Shown in pieces: positions 26,031 through 36,000 of a stretch of DNA of 53,385 bases (positions are counted from its first letter, which is position 1; every line of letters starts with the position of its first letter). Source of the DNA: CAZUZS01 sp964624795 (GTDB lineage Bacteria > Calditrichota > Calditrichia > RBG-13-44-9); contig CAZUZS010000028.1 in the NCBI GenBank assembly GCA_964624795.1, positions 1-53,385 on the forward strand, written 5' to 3'. The notes under the pieces are model-generated. The model worked only from the letters and a program-made list of their open reading frames with translations, was not told the origin of the DNA and searched no databases. A program made the translations under genes and the position numbers.

Positions 26031-28520
26031 TCACCCTTTTTCAACAATTGCCTTCTCCTCATAACCAATGCTGGAATCATTCAACCCAAATTCATCACGG
26101 ATTGCTTCCATCTGCCGCTTCAGCCCCAATCCGTCAAAACTACGAATTGCTCTTAAGGTCCAGTCGTTTGCATGAGCGCCATCCATATTCAATCGGAACA
26201 GGCGGGCCATCTCGCACTCGGTTTCGGCAAAACCGAGCTTGTTTTTCAATTTGCGGAATTCATCGAGCGCCAGTTGAAAGAAGGAAGCGGCACGTTCGCA
26301 ATTCCCTTCCTGCCTTTCAATTACTCCCTGGATTTTATGATACTCCGCCAGACCCAGCTCATCGTGAAGATGTTCCAGAATGCGGAGCGCTTTGAAGTTA
26401 TATTCGCGCGCCTCGACAAAATTCTCGAGGTAAGCCAGGGCTAATGCACGGTTCAGGAATGTAATGGATTTCAGCGGCATCAGGCCAAGATCGTCGGAAA
26501 GATGAAGACTTTTTCCGTAGAATTCATTGGCATGTTTCCAATTCTTCGCCTCCGCATGGGTCATCCCGATGTTATGATAAATTCTCGCCAATCCGGCGCG
26601 GTCATCCATTTTTGTAAAAATGGGGACACTCCTGCTGTAAAGCCCGATTGCCTGCAGGTGATTGCCTTGAACACTTTCCAGGGCGCCCAGATTGTTCAAA
26701 ATATTGGCTAACAGAATTTCATACTCGGACTCGGAGGCGATCGCCAATGCAATCTCATAATATTTCTTGGCGGTTACGTAGTCGGCAAGCTCAAAGTAAA
26801 CGCTGGCTAATCCGTAATTCAGAAGCGCGAAGTTAAAGGATTGGTCGTCCGCGGCAGAACGGTCGAGGGATTCGCGGAAACATCGAAGTGCATCTTCCCA
26901 ATTGTTCTCGCGAAAATAGGTAAATCCTTTCTGAATGCGGATATGCATGCCCAGATTTTCCAATGTTCGCTGATCGCAGACTTCTTCAGCCATTTGACAA
27001 AACTGCAGGCTTTCGCTCCAATTTCCCAACATTCGGTCTAACCAGGCGGCTTCCAGCAACATCGTTGCCTGCTCATAGCGTTCCAGGAGATTGCGAACCG
27101 ACGGCAACAGGGCAACCGCTTTTTGATAGTAGAGCAGTGCTTCGGCAATCGCAAAGTTTTTCAATGCCATTTCGCCTGCCCGGTGCAGATAGATAAATGC
27201 GGCCTTTTTATTTGCCGTATGGCTGAAATGATGTGCCAGAAGAGATATTTTTTGAGAATTTGTAAGGTAATCCGCGCGGCTAACCACATCCGCAATTTCA
27301 CTGTGCAACGTCACGCGGGTTTCTGGCGGGATTTGGCTCTCGATCATGGATTGGATTGCAGGCCTTCGAAAGTAATATTTGCCGTCGTCCCTCGCTGCCA
27401 AAATTTTCGCATCAGTGAAGAATTGAAATTGCTTGATTATTGCCACCGGCGTCATGTTCAGAAGATCGGCAAGAATACGATGGTTGAAATTGTAACCCTG
27501 CATTAAAACCATATAATTGAGTATGGTTTTCTGCAATATGTCAAATTTTCTAACCACCGAGCCTATTCCTGCAAGTTCATTATCTTCACGGGAAATTTTC
27601 AAAATCATTTGGTGTGAGAAGTTCTCGCGAATAAACCAGATGCTGTTTTTTTCATAGATGATTTTCTTGTGAACCAAAGCTCCTGTTAATGAAACCAGAT
27701 GCCTGGGAAGGCCGCCGGACACCTCCAGGACAGCAGGAATAAAATGGCTGTCAAAGTCCATACGATAAAAAACGTTCCGGTAATATTTTCTGGTTTCTTC
27801 CCGCGTAAAGCGCTTTAATTGTATTTTCTCCACCAACCCCTCACGATTCATTCGCTGCAAAACATCCGAATACACAGGAATCTTGTCATGATTGAGAACC
27901 TTACCATCCTGGCGCAGGGAGAGCAGGATCATAATGGGATGTTCCGCAATACTGCGGGAGAGGTAGTGTATAAACTGCCATGCGGTAAGCGGAGCCAGGT
28001 GCGCATCGGTAAGCGCAATAAGAAGCGGTTTTTCCCGCGCAGCTTCCAACAGGGCCGAGATCAATAATTGTTGAGCCAGGCCTGTCCGGGTTTGCAGGGA
28101 ATAAAGTGCTTCCAAGTTCCAGAGCGGGGAACGGTTTCCACCGCCCGCTCTGGCTGCGGTTGGCGCATTCTCTTCAGTTGCCCCCACCCTTTCCATGAGA
28201 CTATCGATTTTTGAACCGCCCAGCTTTGCTATCATTCTAAGAAAGGGCGTATAAGGCTCGAAGCTATGAACACGACCCAAATTTTCGGAAATGAATGTGA
28301 CTCCTGAATTCGCGGCGTATGTGGAGAATTGGCGAATCAAGGTAGATTTTCCGGTTCCTGCTTCCCCGCTTACCAGGACAAAACAGCCGGCGCCTTTTAC
28401 GGTGCGCTCGAGCAATGTTGAAAGTTGCTCCATCTGTTTCGATCTACCAACAAAGGTAGCAGATAAGCGGTGTTCCAGAGATTCGGTAATGTTTTTCTCC
28501 TCGTAATTCATCATGCGCAT
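26031..28520 (-). CDS. STAND-type ATPase with TPR repeats
   Basis: The protein has 829 residues. FVGRSKQMEQLSTLL (about residue 24) leads into Walker A GEAGTGKST (about residues 51-59), the same arrangement as the kinase-fused neighbour but without a kinase. The Walker B position reads LLIALTDAHLAP, where the usual acidic pair DD is replaced by DA, so hydrolysis may be impaired. A winged-helix-like region follows, then about eight TPRs (about residues 430-800; for example NNLGALESVQGNHLQAIGLY). Proteins of this plan act as signal-sensing switches. It is the first gene of a probable four-gene operon running to the histidine kinase. Several in-frame ATGs lie within the first four codons, so the exact start is uncertain. 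Confidence 0.9.
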   Translation of the reverse strand: MRMMNYEEKNITESLEHRLSATFVGRSKQMEQLSTLLERTVKGAGCFVLVSGEAGTGKSTLIRQFSTYAANSGVTFISENLGRVHSFEPYTPFLRMIAKLGGSKIDSLMERVGATEENAPTAARAGGGNRSPLWNLEALYSLQTRTGLAQQLLISALLEAAREKPLLIALTDAHLAPLTAWQFIHYLSRSIAEHPIMILLSLRQDGKVLNHDKIPVYSDVLQRMNREGLVEKIQLKRFTREETRKYYRNVFYRMDFDSHFIPAVLEVSGGLPRHLVSLTGALVHKKIIYEKNSIWFIRENFSHQMILKISREDNELAGIGSVVRKFDILQKTILNYMVLMQGYNFNHRILADLLNMTPVAIIKQFQFFTDAKILAARDDGKYYFRRPAIQSMIESQIPPETRVTLHSEIADVVSRADYLTNSQKISLLAHHFSHTANKKAAFIYLHRAGEMALKNFAIAEALLYYQKAVALLPSVRNLLERYEQATMLLEAAWLDRMLGNWSESLQFCQMAEEVCDQRTLENLGMHIRIQKGFTYFRENNWEDALRCFRESLDRSAADDQSFNFALLNYGLASVYFELADYVTAKKYYEIALAIASESEYEILLANILNNLGALESVQGNHLQAIGLYSRSVPIFTKMDDRAGLARIYHNIGMTHAEAKNWKHANEFYGKSLHLSDDLGLMPLKSITFLNRALALAYLENFVEAREYNFKALRILEHLHDELGLAEYHKIQGVIERQEGNCERAASFFQLALDEFRKLKNKLGFAETECEMARLFRLNMDGAHANDWTLRAIRSFDGLGLKRQMEAIRDEFGLNDSSIGYEEKAIVEKG

Positions 28521-28809
28521 TTAATCCGATTTTTAGCCAGGTTCCATTTAATTAATATCGAGTGGCTTCGGTTTTTCTTTAGAGCTTTGAAATAAAAATC
28601 ATACGGCGAATTTTAAACCACTAACGGTATAACGAGGCATCTTCTATAGCCATATCTCGAGGTAATTCTCAACTGTGTTTTGTACGTATTCCAGGGTGAG
28701 ATACTATCGGAACAACCGTGTAAGCTGCATTCGATGAATAGTAATTGCGACTAATCAAAAGTCTCCCCAATTCCAGGCCAGCCGAATTCCGGAATCTTCG
28801 GGACCTGAC

Positions 28810-29337
28810 TTATTGGTTTTGCAGCTCCGTAGAATTACTTGCACTATTCTGGTTAGATCCAGGGATCCGGCCGGAGCTCCGGGAAATGGTAATAACCGAA
28901 TCGCGCCGGAAATTAAGATTGACCTTGTTCGTGCCGCGGGAGGTACGTCCCAAACCCGGTTCTTCATAGTGAAATGTGATTTCGATAGATTCCGGCGCTG
29001 GTATAGATAAAACGCCGGAAAGGCAAGTATCCAGGTTGACATGCTCTTCCCACATGATAAACCTGCTGTTACGGCAGGAAAAATAGGACCCATCCATCCG
29101 GTGTAGCAGATTCAAAGTACCAATCCGCTCTTCCTGAGCCACAACATTTCCATCCGCTTCGGAGAAACGCATATCCCGGTTTTCTTTTTGCCTTGCGGTC
29201 ATGCTAATGGAATTGTGCATGGAAATCGGTGAAGGGACGACTATGCTGTTTTTGTTGGCAAACTGGCAATTAATAAATGTAAGAGTTGCAATGATCCCAA
29301 ATAGGGTGAAGTTCATTTTAATTTCCGGCTTTTCCAT
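28810..29337 (-). CDS. Putative lipoprotein of unknown function
   Basis: The protein has 175 residues. AAGGAG lies 7 nt before the ATG at 29337; a longer frame to 29391 lacks such a site. The N-terminus (EIKMNFTLFGIIATLTFINC) looks like a lipoprotein signal with a cysteine after TFIN. The mature part contains two further cysteines (near SYFSCRNS and LDTCLSG) and a serine/asparagine-rich tail. I recognise no domain. It is upstream of the STAND operon on the same strand with a gap of about 290 nt, and nothing indicates a functional connection. Confidence 0.6.
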   Translation of the reverse strand: MEKPEIKMNFTLFGIIATLTFINCQFANKNSIVVPSPISMHNSISMTARQKENRDMRFSEADGNVVAQEERIGTLNLLHRMDGSYFSCRNSRFIMWEEHVNLDTCLSGVLSIPAPESIEITFHYEEPGLGRTSRGTNKVNLNFRRDSVITISRSSGRIPGSNQNSASNSTELQNQ

Positions 29338-29987
29338 GATAAATCTCCTTTGTATTTGGCATCCGGCCTTCCAGGGAGTGTCCGCCGACAAAGCGAATTT
29401 TACATGTTATCTTGTACGGCAGATGTCCTGCTGAACAGCAAGCTTGATCTCCCCTGATTTAAAATTTTTAAGTAATTCTACTATGGATAAAACAAATGTT
29501 GTACCACCGCAGCTCAGACGGGGCAGGCATTTTGTTAAAGTTCATAAAAGAATAAATCTATTACAATTATCCCAATCTCCCGCCCATGCACTGGATTTAG
29601 CGCCCGGAATCCGAATGGCTCATTTCAGCCACGAATGGCGAATTTTCGGCAACTGGCGGAAATGAGCAAACGGAATCCTGTTATGCCAGGAGAGATATAA
29701 AACAATGTATTAGCCGCATACAAAACCATGTTTTATCGGTGATTAAACAGAAGCAGGTTCTATTGAAATTTAAAATGAGACAGAATAAACGAAAACGTGT
29801 CCGTTGATTAACAAGGATTATCTTATATTCTTTATGTTAATTTTCAATAATAAAAACACCAGATCACTCATAAATAATAATGCCGGCACCCCGCCCGGAT
29901 GCCGGCATTATTTCCATAATTCCCCTCAATGAACAACCATATTAAAACAGCAGAAGTCGGTTGCACGTCACTAGATCAATGTGAAAA
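29338..29987. other. Intergenic region between two lipoprotein genes
   Basis: No convincing gene is seen. It holds a 9-bp inverted repeat, GCTCATTTC/GAAATGAGC (29618-29626 with 29659-29667), in a position suited to the promoter region of the 28810-29337 gene. It also holds the terminator at 29876-29912. The rest is AT-rich. Confidence 0.6.
29876..29912 (-). terminator. Strong hairpin terminator after lipoprotein gene
   Basis: AATAATGCCGGCA (29876-29888) is the exact inverse of TGCCGGCATTATT (29900-29912), giving a 13-bp stem with an 11-nt loop. On the minus strand it is followed by a T-rich stretch and lies about 75 nt past the stop of the 29988-30545 gene. The symmetry means it could also act in the other direction. 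Confidence 0.75.
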
Positions 29988-30545
29988 TCAGGGTGTATCA
30001 CCAATCGCATAGCGGGAGAAATGAAGAATTGTTCCTTCTACTCTTTTGGCCGTCTTATCAACCGTCCCGCCAATCAGTTCCCAATTATCATTACCTTCAT
30101 TGTAGTACCAGATTTTCAGGTTGTCTTCATCCACCCCCGTCAAGTCGGCATCTTTGTAAGACAGGTCTAATTCGACCGGGTGATTAAATACCAAACCATG
30201 CGGACCAAGCTCTGTCACATAGCCCTGAGAATCCCAACCAAAGCTGATTAACCTGTCATCATTTAAATCGCCTGGTTGGAATTGGATCGTACTAACGCCG
30301 GAAATATCATCCCCTACACTAATGGTTCCTCCGTCGCTCGCAGTGATCAACTGATCGGCACGAAATTCTTTTTCAAAACGAATTGTTTTGGCGTGCAAAA
30401 ATTTCATTTGATCGGTTGACCGAACAATTTTTGCGACGGGCGAGGGTGAAACGGGACTCTGCGTCTCACACCCAATCATCAAAAGTAACGCCGCAAATAC
30501 AAGAGCAAGATTCCTGAAGCTGAACATCCTTGTTAATCGTCCCAT
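29988..30545 (-). CDS. Lipoprotein with ZU5-like C-terminal domain
   Basis: The protein has 185 residues. AAGGAG lies 5 nt before the ATG. The signal peptide ends in the lipobox LMIGC (Cys26). The mature domain has the pattern GGTISVG, then LGPHGLVFNHPVELDLSY, a WYY..NDNWELIGG segment and a closing ILHFSRYAIG. This pattern of a P.G..F..PV strand followed by W.......HFS.YA occurs in ZU5-like modules of secreted proteins; the family name is tentative. It shares its ending and general plan with the next lipoprotein upstream (30735-31355), so the two are likely paralogues. The function is unknown. Confidence 0.82.
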   Translation of the reverse strand: MGRLTRMFSFRNLALVFAALLLMIGCETQSPVSPSPVAKIVRSTDQMKFLHAKTIRFEKEFRADQLITASDGGTISVGDDISGVSTIQFQPGDLNDDRLISFGWDSQGYVTELGPHGLVFNHPVELDLSYKDADLTGVDEDNLKIWYYNEGNDNWELIGGTVDKTAKRVEGTILHFSRYAIGDTP

Positions 30546-30734
30546 TTTATCTCCTTGTGGTTAAATTCGGTTTCAAATTATTTCCCTTTTTAATTCGCTG
30601 CATGCTTTGGCATACCGGGAAGAGTGGTACACGCGAGATTACTTTGCTCAAATTTTGCTCCCCTCTGAAAGTCTCTTGTATTTATTATGATAAATCTTTG
30701 TCTCAAGATCTCTTCTCCATACAAAAATTTGATG

Positions 30735-31355
30735 CTATTCGAAGGTTTCGTTCTGGCTGTCCTGGCTGAACGCAATGGCATAGCGTGAAAAATGATCCAC
30801 ATATATATACATAAACTGGTGCTTGATATCGATATAATCAGGTGTCTGCCGGACATACTGCCCATTCGGTTTTATATAATAGAGCACCGGATTTACCACA
30901 CCCAGAATATTATAGGTTAGTGTTATTCTTGCAGCCGGTACAAATTTACAGCCGGATGGACCAAACGTAAATATTAGTTCCTTATTCAGACTATCAAGGT
31001 CCACCGTCATCTCGATCGTTACAGCACCACCTTCGGGATGTCCCGGTGGCGGGGTTAAAGAGCTATCGAATACATGAAAATTGGACCCATTGCCATTTCC
31101 CATCTGCAATGTGCCGCCGGAATAGAGATGTGTGCCGGGAATCAGAGAAAAGGTTTTTAATGCATGAATGGGAAAGACGCCGATTCGGGTTCCTTGATCG
31201 GATTCAGACTTATTAAACACCCCGGAGTTTGCATCGTCGTTAACATAGCTGTTATCAAAATTATCGCCCGTGATTTGTTGCCCGCAACTGGTAAGGAGAA
31301 TGGCGAATAAAAAGCCGGAGACTGTGAGATAGTTTAAAATGGTTCTAAAATTCAT
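30735..31355 (-). CDS. Lipoprotein, paralogue of the neighbouring ZU5-like lipoprotein
   Basis: The protein has 206 residues. I chose the ATG at 31355 because GGAGGT lies 4 nt before it; the frame extends to 31442. The signal peptide ends in the lipobox LLTSC (about Cys24). The mature part contains FGPSGCKFVPAARITLTY and ends VDHFSRYAIAFSQD, which align with LGPHGLVFNHPVELDLSY and ILHFSRYAIG of the neighbour. The middle (SSLTPPPGHPEGGAVTIEM) has a proline-rich loop. It is probably anchored in the outer or inner membrane. The gap to the neighbour is 189 nt, so separate transcripts are possible. Confidence 0.82.
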   Translation of the reverse strand: MNFRTILNYLTVSGFLFAILLTSCGQQITGDNFDNSYVNDDANSGVFNKSESDQGTRIGVFPIHALKTFSLIPGTHLYSGGTLQMGNGNGSNFHVFDSSLTPPPGHPEGGAVTIEMTVDLDSLNKELIFTFGPSGCKFVPAARITLTYNILGVVNPVLYYIKPNGQYVRQTPDYIDIKHQFMYIYVDHFSRYAIAFSQDSQNETFE

Positions 31356-31882
31356 CGTACCTCCTTGTGTTTGAATTTCATCCACTTCTACTCTTAATGC
31401 TTCAATTTCAGTGCCACAAATGACACGACGACAGAATAGCATGTTATATGTTTTATTTACAACATATTACAAGCAATTCTGAAATAATCGGTGTCAAAGA
31501 AGAATTGGCGGATATGGGCTACTGGTGGCTTGGAAAAACCAGGTAGCTGATTTCAGCCAGATGATTCCACCCCGGATAGCCCAAATATGCGAATCAAACT
31601 AAAGCATCATTGATCGGCAGAAAACATGGCAGATTAGATCGTAAGACAACGCAGCGGCGTTAATTTTAAGGCAGAATTTAGATCATTAAATCACTTTAGC
31701 CCAGTGCCAGATTTCTATGTAGCATAAAATGAGCAGCCATTATATGCTATCAGGCCCATGCGGTTCGGGAACTAACATAGTGGTTTTGCAAACAGAGAGA
31801 ATTTTTAACGGAACGGGTATGGCTCCATGCAAATGAAAAAATATTTTGACAGGTTAACAGTCAAGAAATGCTAATCGACATG
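31356..31882. other. Intergenic region upstream of the lipoprotein gene
   Basis: No gene is seen. It contains GCTGATTTCAGCCA (31546-31559), matching GCTCATTTCAGCCA (29618-29631) upstream of another lipoprotein gene at 13 of 14 bases. It also includes the 3' end region of the phosphatase transcript. No terminator with a clear T-run was found. Confidence 0.5.
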
Positions 31883-33073
31883 CTATTCGGAAATCTCAAA
31901 CGCGACTGCCGTGACATCATCATCAAAGGAGGTCCGGCCATTCCAGGCCGCCAACTCCTCAAACAACAGGTCTACCTGTTGCTGGAGGGAAATACTTCCT
32001 GTCTTCGACAAAGAAACCAAAAGATTTTCTTTTCCGAAAAATTGGTCATTCTTGTTCTGTGCTTCAATCAATCCGTCGGAATACAAGAAAATCCGATCCC
32101 CCGGGTGAAGCATGATAGTATGTTCTTCATACCTTTCATCATCCTTAAAACCGATGGGGAAGCCAATGGTTTCAATAACTCGGGGTTCTTCGTGAGCTGG
32201 CAAATAAACAAGCGAAGGGTGTCCGGCGGTGATGAATCGAAAAGACCGGGATCTCAGGTTCAAAATCCCATAGAGCAAAGTAAAAAATTGCCCGCTCGAT
32301 AATTCGACCGGAAACTGCCTGTTAAGCTGATTTGCCACTTCAGCCGGGGAGACAATCGTTGGTCCACTGGAAGAGCCGGATTTAGTCATTAACAAATTAG
32401 AATGATCGGGGTCTGGCGATAACATGCGATTTAACATAACAGACCAAAGTGCCGCCGAAACGCCGTGCCCGCTTACATCCAGTATATAAATACCCAAATT
32501 ATCCTTATTTAGGTAAAAAAAATTGAATGTATCGCCAGCTAATTCTTCGCATGGTTTGAAATACCAGGCAAGGCGAACGCCCTGAATTCCCGGTATTCGC
32601 ATCGGAAGAAGTGATTTTTGAATTTGCGCCGCTGCCTCCAAATCCTTGCGCATTCGCAGGTTGGTGTACTCAAGCTCTTTGTTCCGCTGCGCAAGGCGAT
32701 TCTCCAGTTCGACCAGCCGCTCACCGGCACGAAGCCGCACCTTAAGCTCTTCGGCATCGAACGGTTTTGATAAAAAATCATCCGCGCCCGCTTCCATTCC
32801 CGCAACCAGATCCTCCTTTTGCCGTTTGGCGGTAAGCAATATGCAGTACACATAGCTATTGTGCTCAAACGAACGGATTTTTCGTATAAGTTCAACACCA
32901 TCCATTACCGGCATCATCCAATCGGTAATAACGATTGAGAAATTTTGCTCGTTAAACAATCTCCAGGCTTCTCCGCCGTTACTGGCTTCCACCACTTCGT
33001 GTCCCCATTTTTCGAGACGTCTTTGAAGTAATCTACGGGAAATGGAGTCATCGTCTGCAATAAGAATTTTCAT
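31883..33073 (-). CDS. Response regulator with SpoIIE/PP2C phosphatase domain (RsbU-like)
   Basis: The protein has 396 residues. The receiver domain (1-115) has the acidic pocket DDD (7-9), phosphoacceptor Asp51 in TDWMMPVMDG and Lys103 in FLSKPF. A coiled-coil linker (about 115-150) leads into a PP2C-type SpoIIE domain (about 160-395). Its metal-binding residues are visible in GDTFNFF, LDVSGHGVSAAL, YSDGLIEA and FDDDVTAV. Such proteins dephosphorylate anti-sigma-factor antagonists (STAS proteins), linking phosphorelay to partner switching. Its ATG overlaps the stop of the hybrid kinase gene by 4 nt, so that kinase is its likely phosphodonor. No STAS or anti-sigma kinase gene is in the window. 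Confidence 0.95.
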   Translation of the reverse strand: MKILIADDDSISRRLLQRRLEKWGHEVVEASNGGEAWRLFNEQNFSIVITDWMMPVMDGVELIRKIRSFEHNSYVYCILLTAKRQKEDLVAGMEAGADDFLSKPFDAEELKVRLRAGERLVELENRLAQRNKELEYTNLRMRKDLEAAAQIQKSLLPMRIPGIQGVRLAWYFKPCEELAGDTFNFFYLNKDNLGIYILDVSGHGVSAALWSVMLNRMLSPDPDHSNLLMTKSGSSSGPTIVSPAEVANQLNRQFPVELSSGQFFTLLYGILNLRSRSFRFITAGHPSLVYLPAHEEPRVIETIGFPIGFKDDERYEEHTIMLHPGDRIFLYSDGLIEAQNKNDQFFGKENLLVSLSKTGSISLQQQVDLLFEELAAWNGRTSFDDDVTAVAFEISE

Positions 33074-36000
33074 AGCACTTTTTCCTGTATTGACAATTGC
33101 AGAGCATTCTCAACCCGTACAAGTTCCATTTTTAGCATTTCAAAAATCTCGGTAGCTTCGGAAAAGTTTTTATTTCGACCGTGTTTCTCCAATTCAAAAG
33201 CCTGTGCCCGTGCCTTTTCCGCAGCAAATGTAGCCAACTGTCCCTTTAAACTGTGGGCTGTTCTCTCAAGGTTATCCGCATCGCAGTTCCGAATCGCCGC
33301 TTCCAGGTTTTCCATTAATTTCCGGCTTTCTTCCTGAAAAATTTCGATTAGCTCTTCCAGCAATTCGTCATCATCTTCAAATCTTTGCAGCAGTTCCTGC
33401 CGATTTATTACACCATCCGTATCCATCTCCTCTTCAGGACCAGGTTCGTCCGACAAACGCCGGTTGATTTGAAGGTCGGCCAAGAGACTTAGTTTCTCGT
33501 CAAGCTCTTTTGGTTTTATCGGTTTAGCTAAATACGCATCCATTCCTTCGGCAAGGCAGCGCTGCATGTCGCCATGCATGGCATGCGCTGTCAGGGCGAT
33601 TATCGGAAGATGGGTGCCGCTGGTTAACTCAATTCTGCGCAACTCTCTTGTGGCTTCAAATCCATCCATTTCCGGCATTTGCACATCCATCAACACCGCA
33701 TCAACTTTTTGGTGAGTCACTATCTCAACCGCCTCCCTACCGTTATTTGCCACAAGAACCTGATGCCCCATTTTCTGGAGCAATCTAACCGCGAGCTTTT
33801 GATTCACATAATTGTCTTCAGCCAGCAAGATTTTCAGTTGCGGTTTTGGATCGGTTACAGCATTCTCTGCTCTGATTGACACCCCCGGAGTGTTCCTTTC
33901 TATATCACGATTTGCCAATTTAAGGGTTCTCTGGTTTTCACGCAGAGTATGCCGGGTGATGAGTTCCATTTTTTCACCTGCCCGGTTATTGGCACAAAGT
34001 ACAAAGGCAATTGTATTCATCAGATCGGAATGTGAGACTGGTTTGGTAAGATAGGCGGAAATACCCAACTCACGACATTTTTCGCCATCGCCTCGATGGC
34101 CGGCCGAAGTGAGCATCATAATCGCAGCCACATCAAATTCGTGATGTTCCCTAATGCTGGCTGCCAGGGAAAACCCGCTCATCTCCGGAATCTGGGAATC
34201 CAGGATGATTAACTTAAAAGGCTTTCCCTTATTATGGGCTTGCCATAACGCATCGAGTCCCTTTTGGCCGTTTTCCACTGAAACCGGCTGCATTCTCCAG
34301 CCGGATAAAATTTCATGCAAAATTCGCCGATTCGTTTGATTGTCATCAACAATCAGTGTTCGTAGCCCCTCCAACTGTTTTAATTCAATTGAATGTACAT
34401 GCTGCTTAGGATTTTCCTGGATTTTGAATTGCGCGGTAAAATGGAATGTGCTTCCCGGACCTCCCTTTCCGGTTGCAGGTAGCAGATCGGAAGAATTATT
34501 TTGGCCAGACTCGCGGCGCTGCCCATCCCCCATCTTTATTCTCATCAATAATTCCGGGTTTGCGGGACTCTCTACCCTGATTTTCCCCGCCATCAATTTG
34601 ACTAATTGTGAGGATATCGTCAGCCCAAGACCGGTTCCACCAAACGTTCGCGTGGTAGAACCATCGGCTTGTGTAAAGGATTCGAATATTTTCGCCTGTT
34701 TATCTTTGGGAATGCCAATTCCCGTATCAGTCACCGAGAACTGCAAAACAACAGACCGCCCGCTGGTTCCATTGTTTCCAGGATCCGATGGCGAATCGGC
34801 AGCCCGGACATACAACACAACTTCTCCTGTTTCGGTAAACTTGATCGCATTACCCAGCAAGTTGACAAGGATTTGACGCAGCCGTCCCGGGTCTCCGTGT
34901 AGTTCCTCCGGTACGCCGGGAGCAATTTGGTAGGCTAATTCTAATCCCTTTTTATGTGCCCGAACCGCCAACGTGCGCATCGTTTCAGCGATGCTGTCGT
35001 AAAGGTTGAAATCGATGAACTCCAGATCCATTTTTCCTGCCTCGATCTTTGAAAAATCCAGAATATCGTTGATGATAGTCAGCAGCGAGTCAGCGGAAGA
35101 TTTCACCATTTCCAGATATTCTCGCTGTTCGGCAGTGAGGTCGGTATCCAGGGCCAGTTCGGTCATCCCCAAAATGCCATTCATCGGGGTGCGTATTTCA
35201 TGGCTCATATTGGCCAAAAATTCGCTTTTTGCCGCACTGGCCAACTCCGCCTGAACTGCCATTTCTTTTGCATATATTGTAGTTTTTTCGAGATGCTGGT
35301 TCATCTCAAGTAGCTCTTTGTTGGCTTCTTCCGCAGCTTCTTTTGCCTGTCGCAGTTCCTCTTCAACTCGCTTGCGCTCTGTAATATCCCGCAGTACTCC
35401 TTCGACACCTATTGGATTACCAAATGAATCCAGCAGCAAATGTGAATTAACCGAGACATCGATTATCTCATTATCCTTCGTCCGGAATTTTAGATCGAAA
35501 TCCTTTATCGCACCGTGTTTTTTCAACAGTTCTAATAAGCGGAAACGATCATCAGGGTTCAGGTAAACATCAGAAGCTGGTTTCCCAATCAAGTCCTCCG
35601 GTTCGTATTTACCCCGATTCCTGATCGAGGGGCTGATCTCGGTAATAACACCTTTTAAATCAGTGCAATAGTAAACATCCTGGAATGATTCGAAAATTGC
35701 GCGGTATTTTTCCTCGCTTTCGCGCAGTGCCGCCTCCGTTCTTTTCCGTTCGAGCGCATTCGCCAAAATATCCCCAACAATTTTCAGGAGGGTCACGATG
35801 TCGGATTGCCAGTTCCTTTCCTCTTGCACCGTATCCATGCCCCAAAAGCCTATTACAGAACTACCATAAATCATGGGAACAGCAATAAATGACTTAATAT
35901 TATAGGACCGCAATATTCCTTTCTCAGTCTCCGCTTCAGGTGGCATTTCAATCAGCCGGTGAATACGAATATTCTCCCAGGATTGCATTTTCTCCATCCA

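Noticed and set aside
29444..29665. 73-residue frame on the plus strand
   Set aside because: Composition looks random, there is no ribosome site, and it covers the inverted repeat upstream of a lipoprotein gene.
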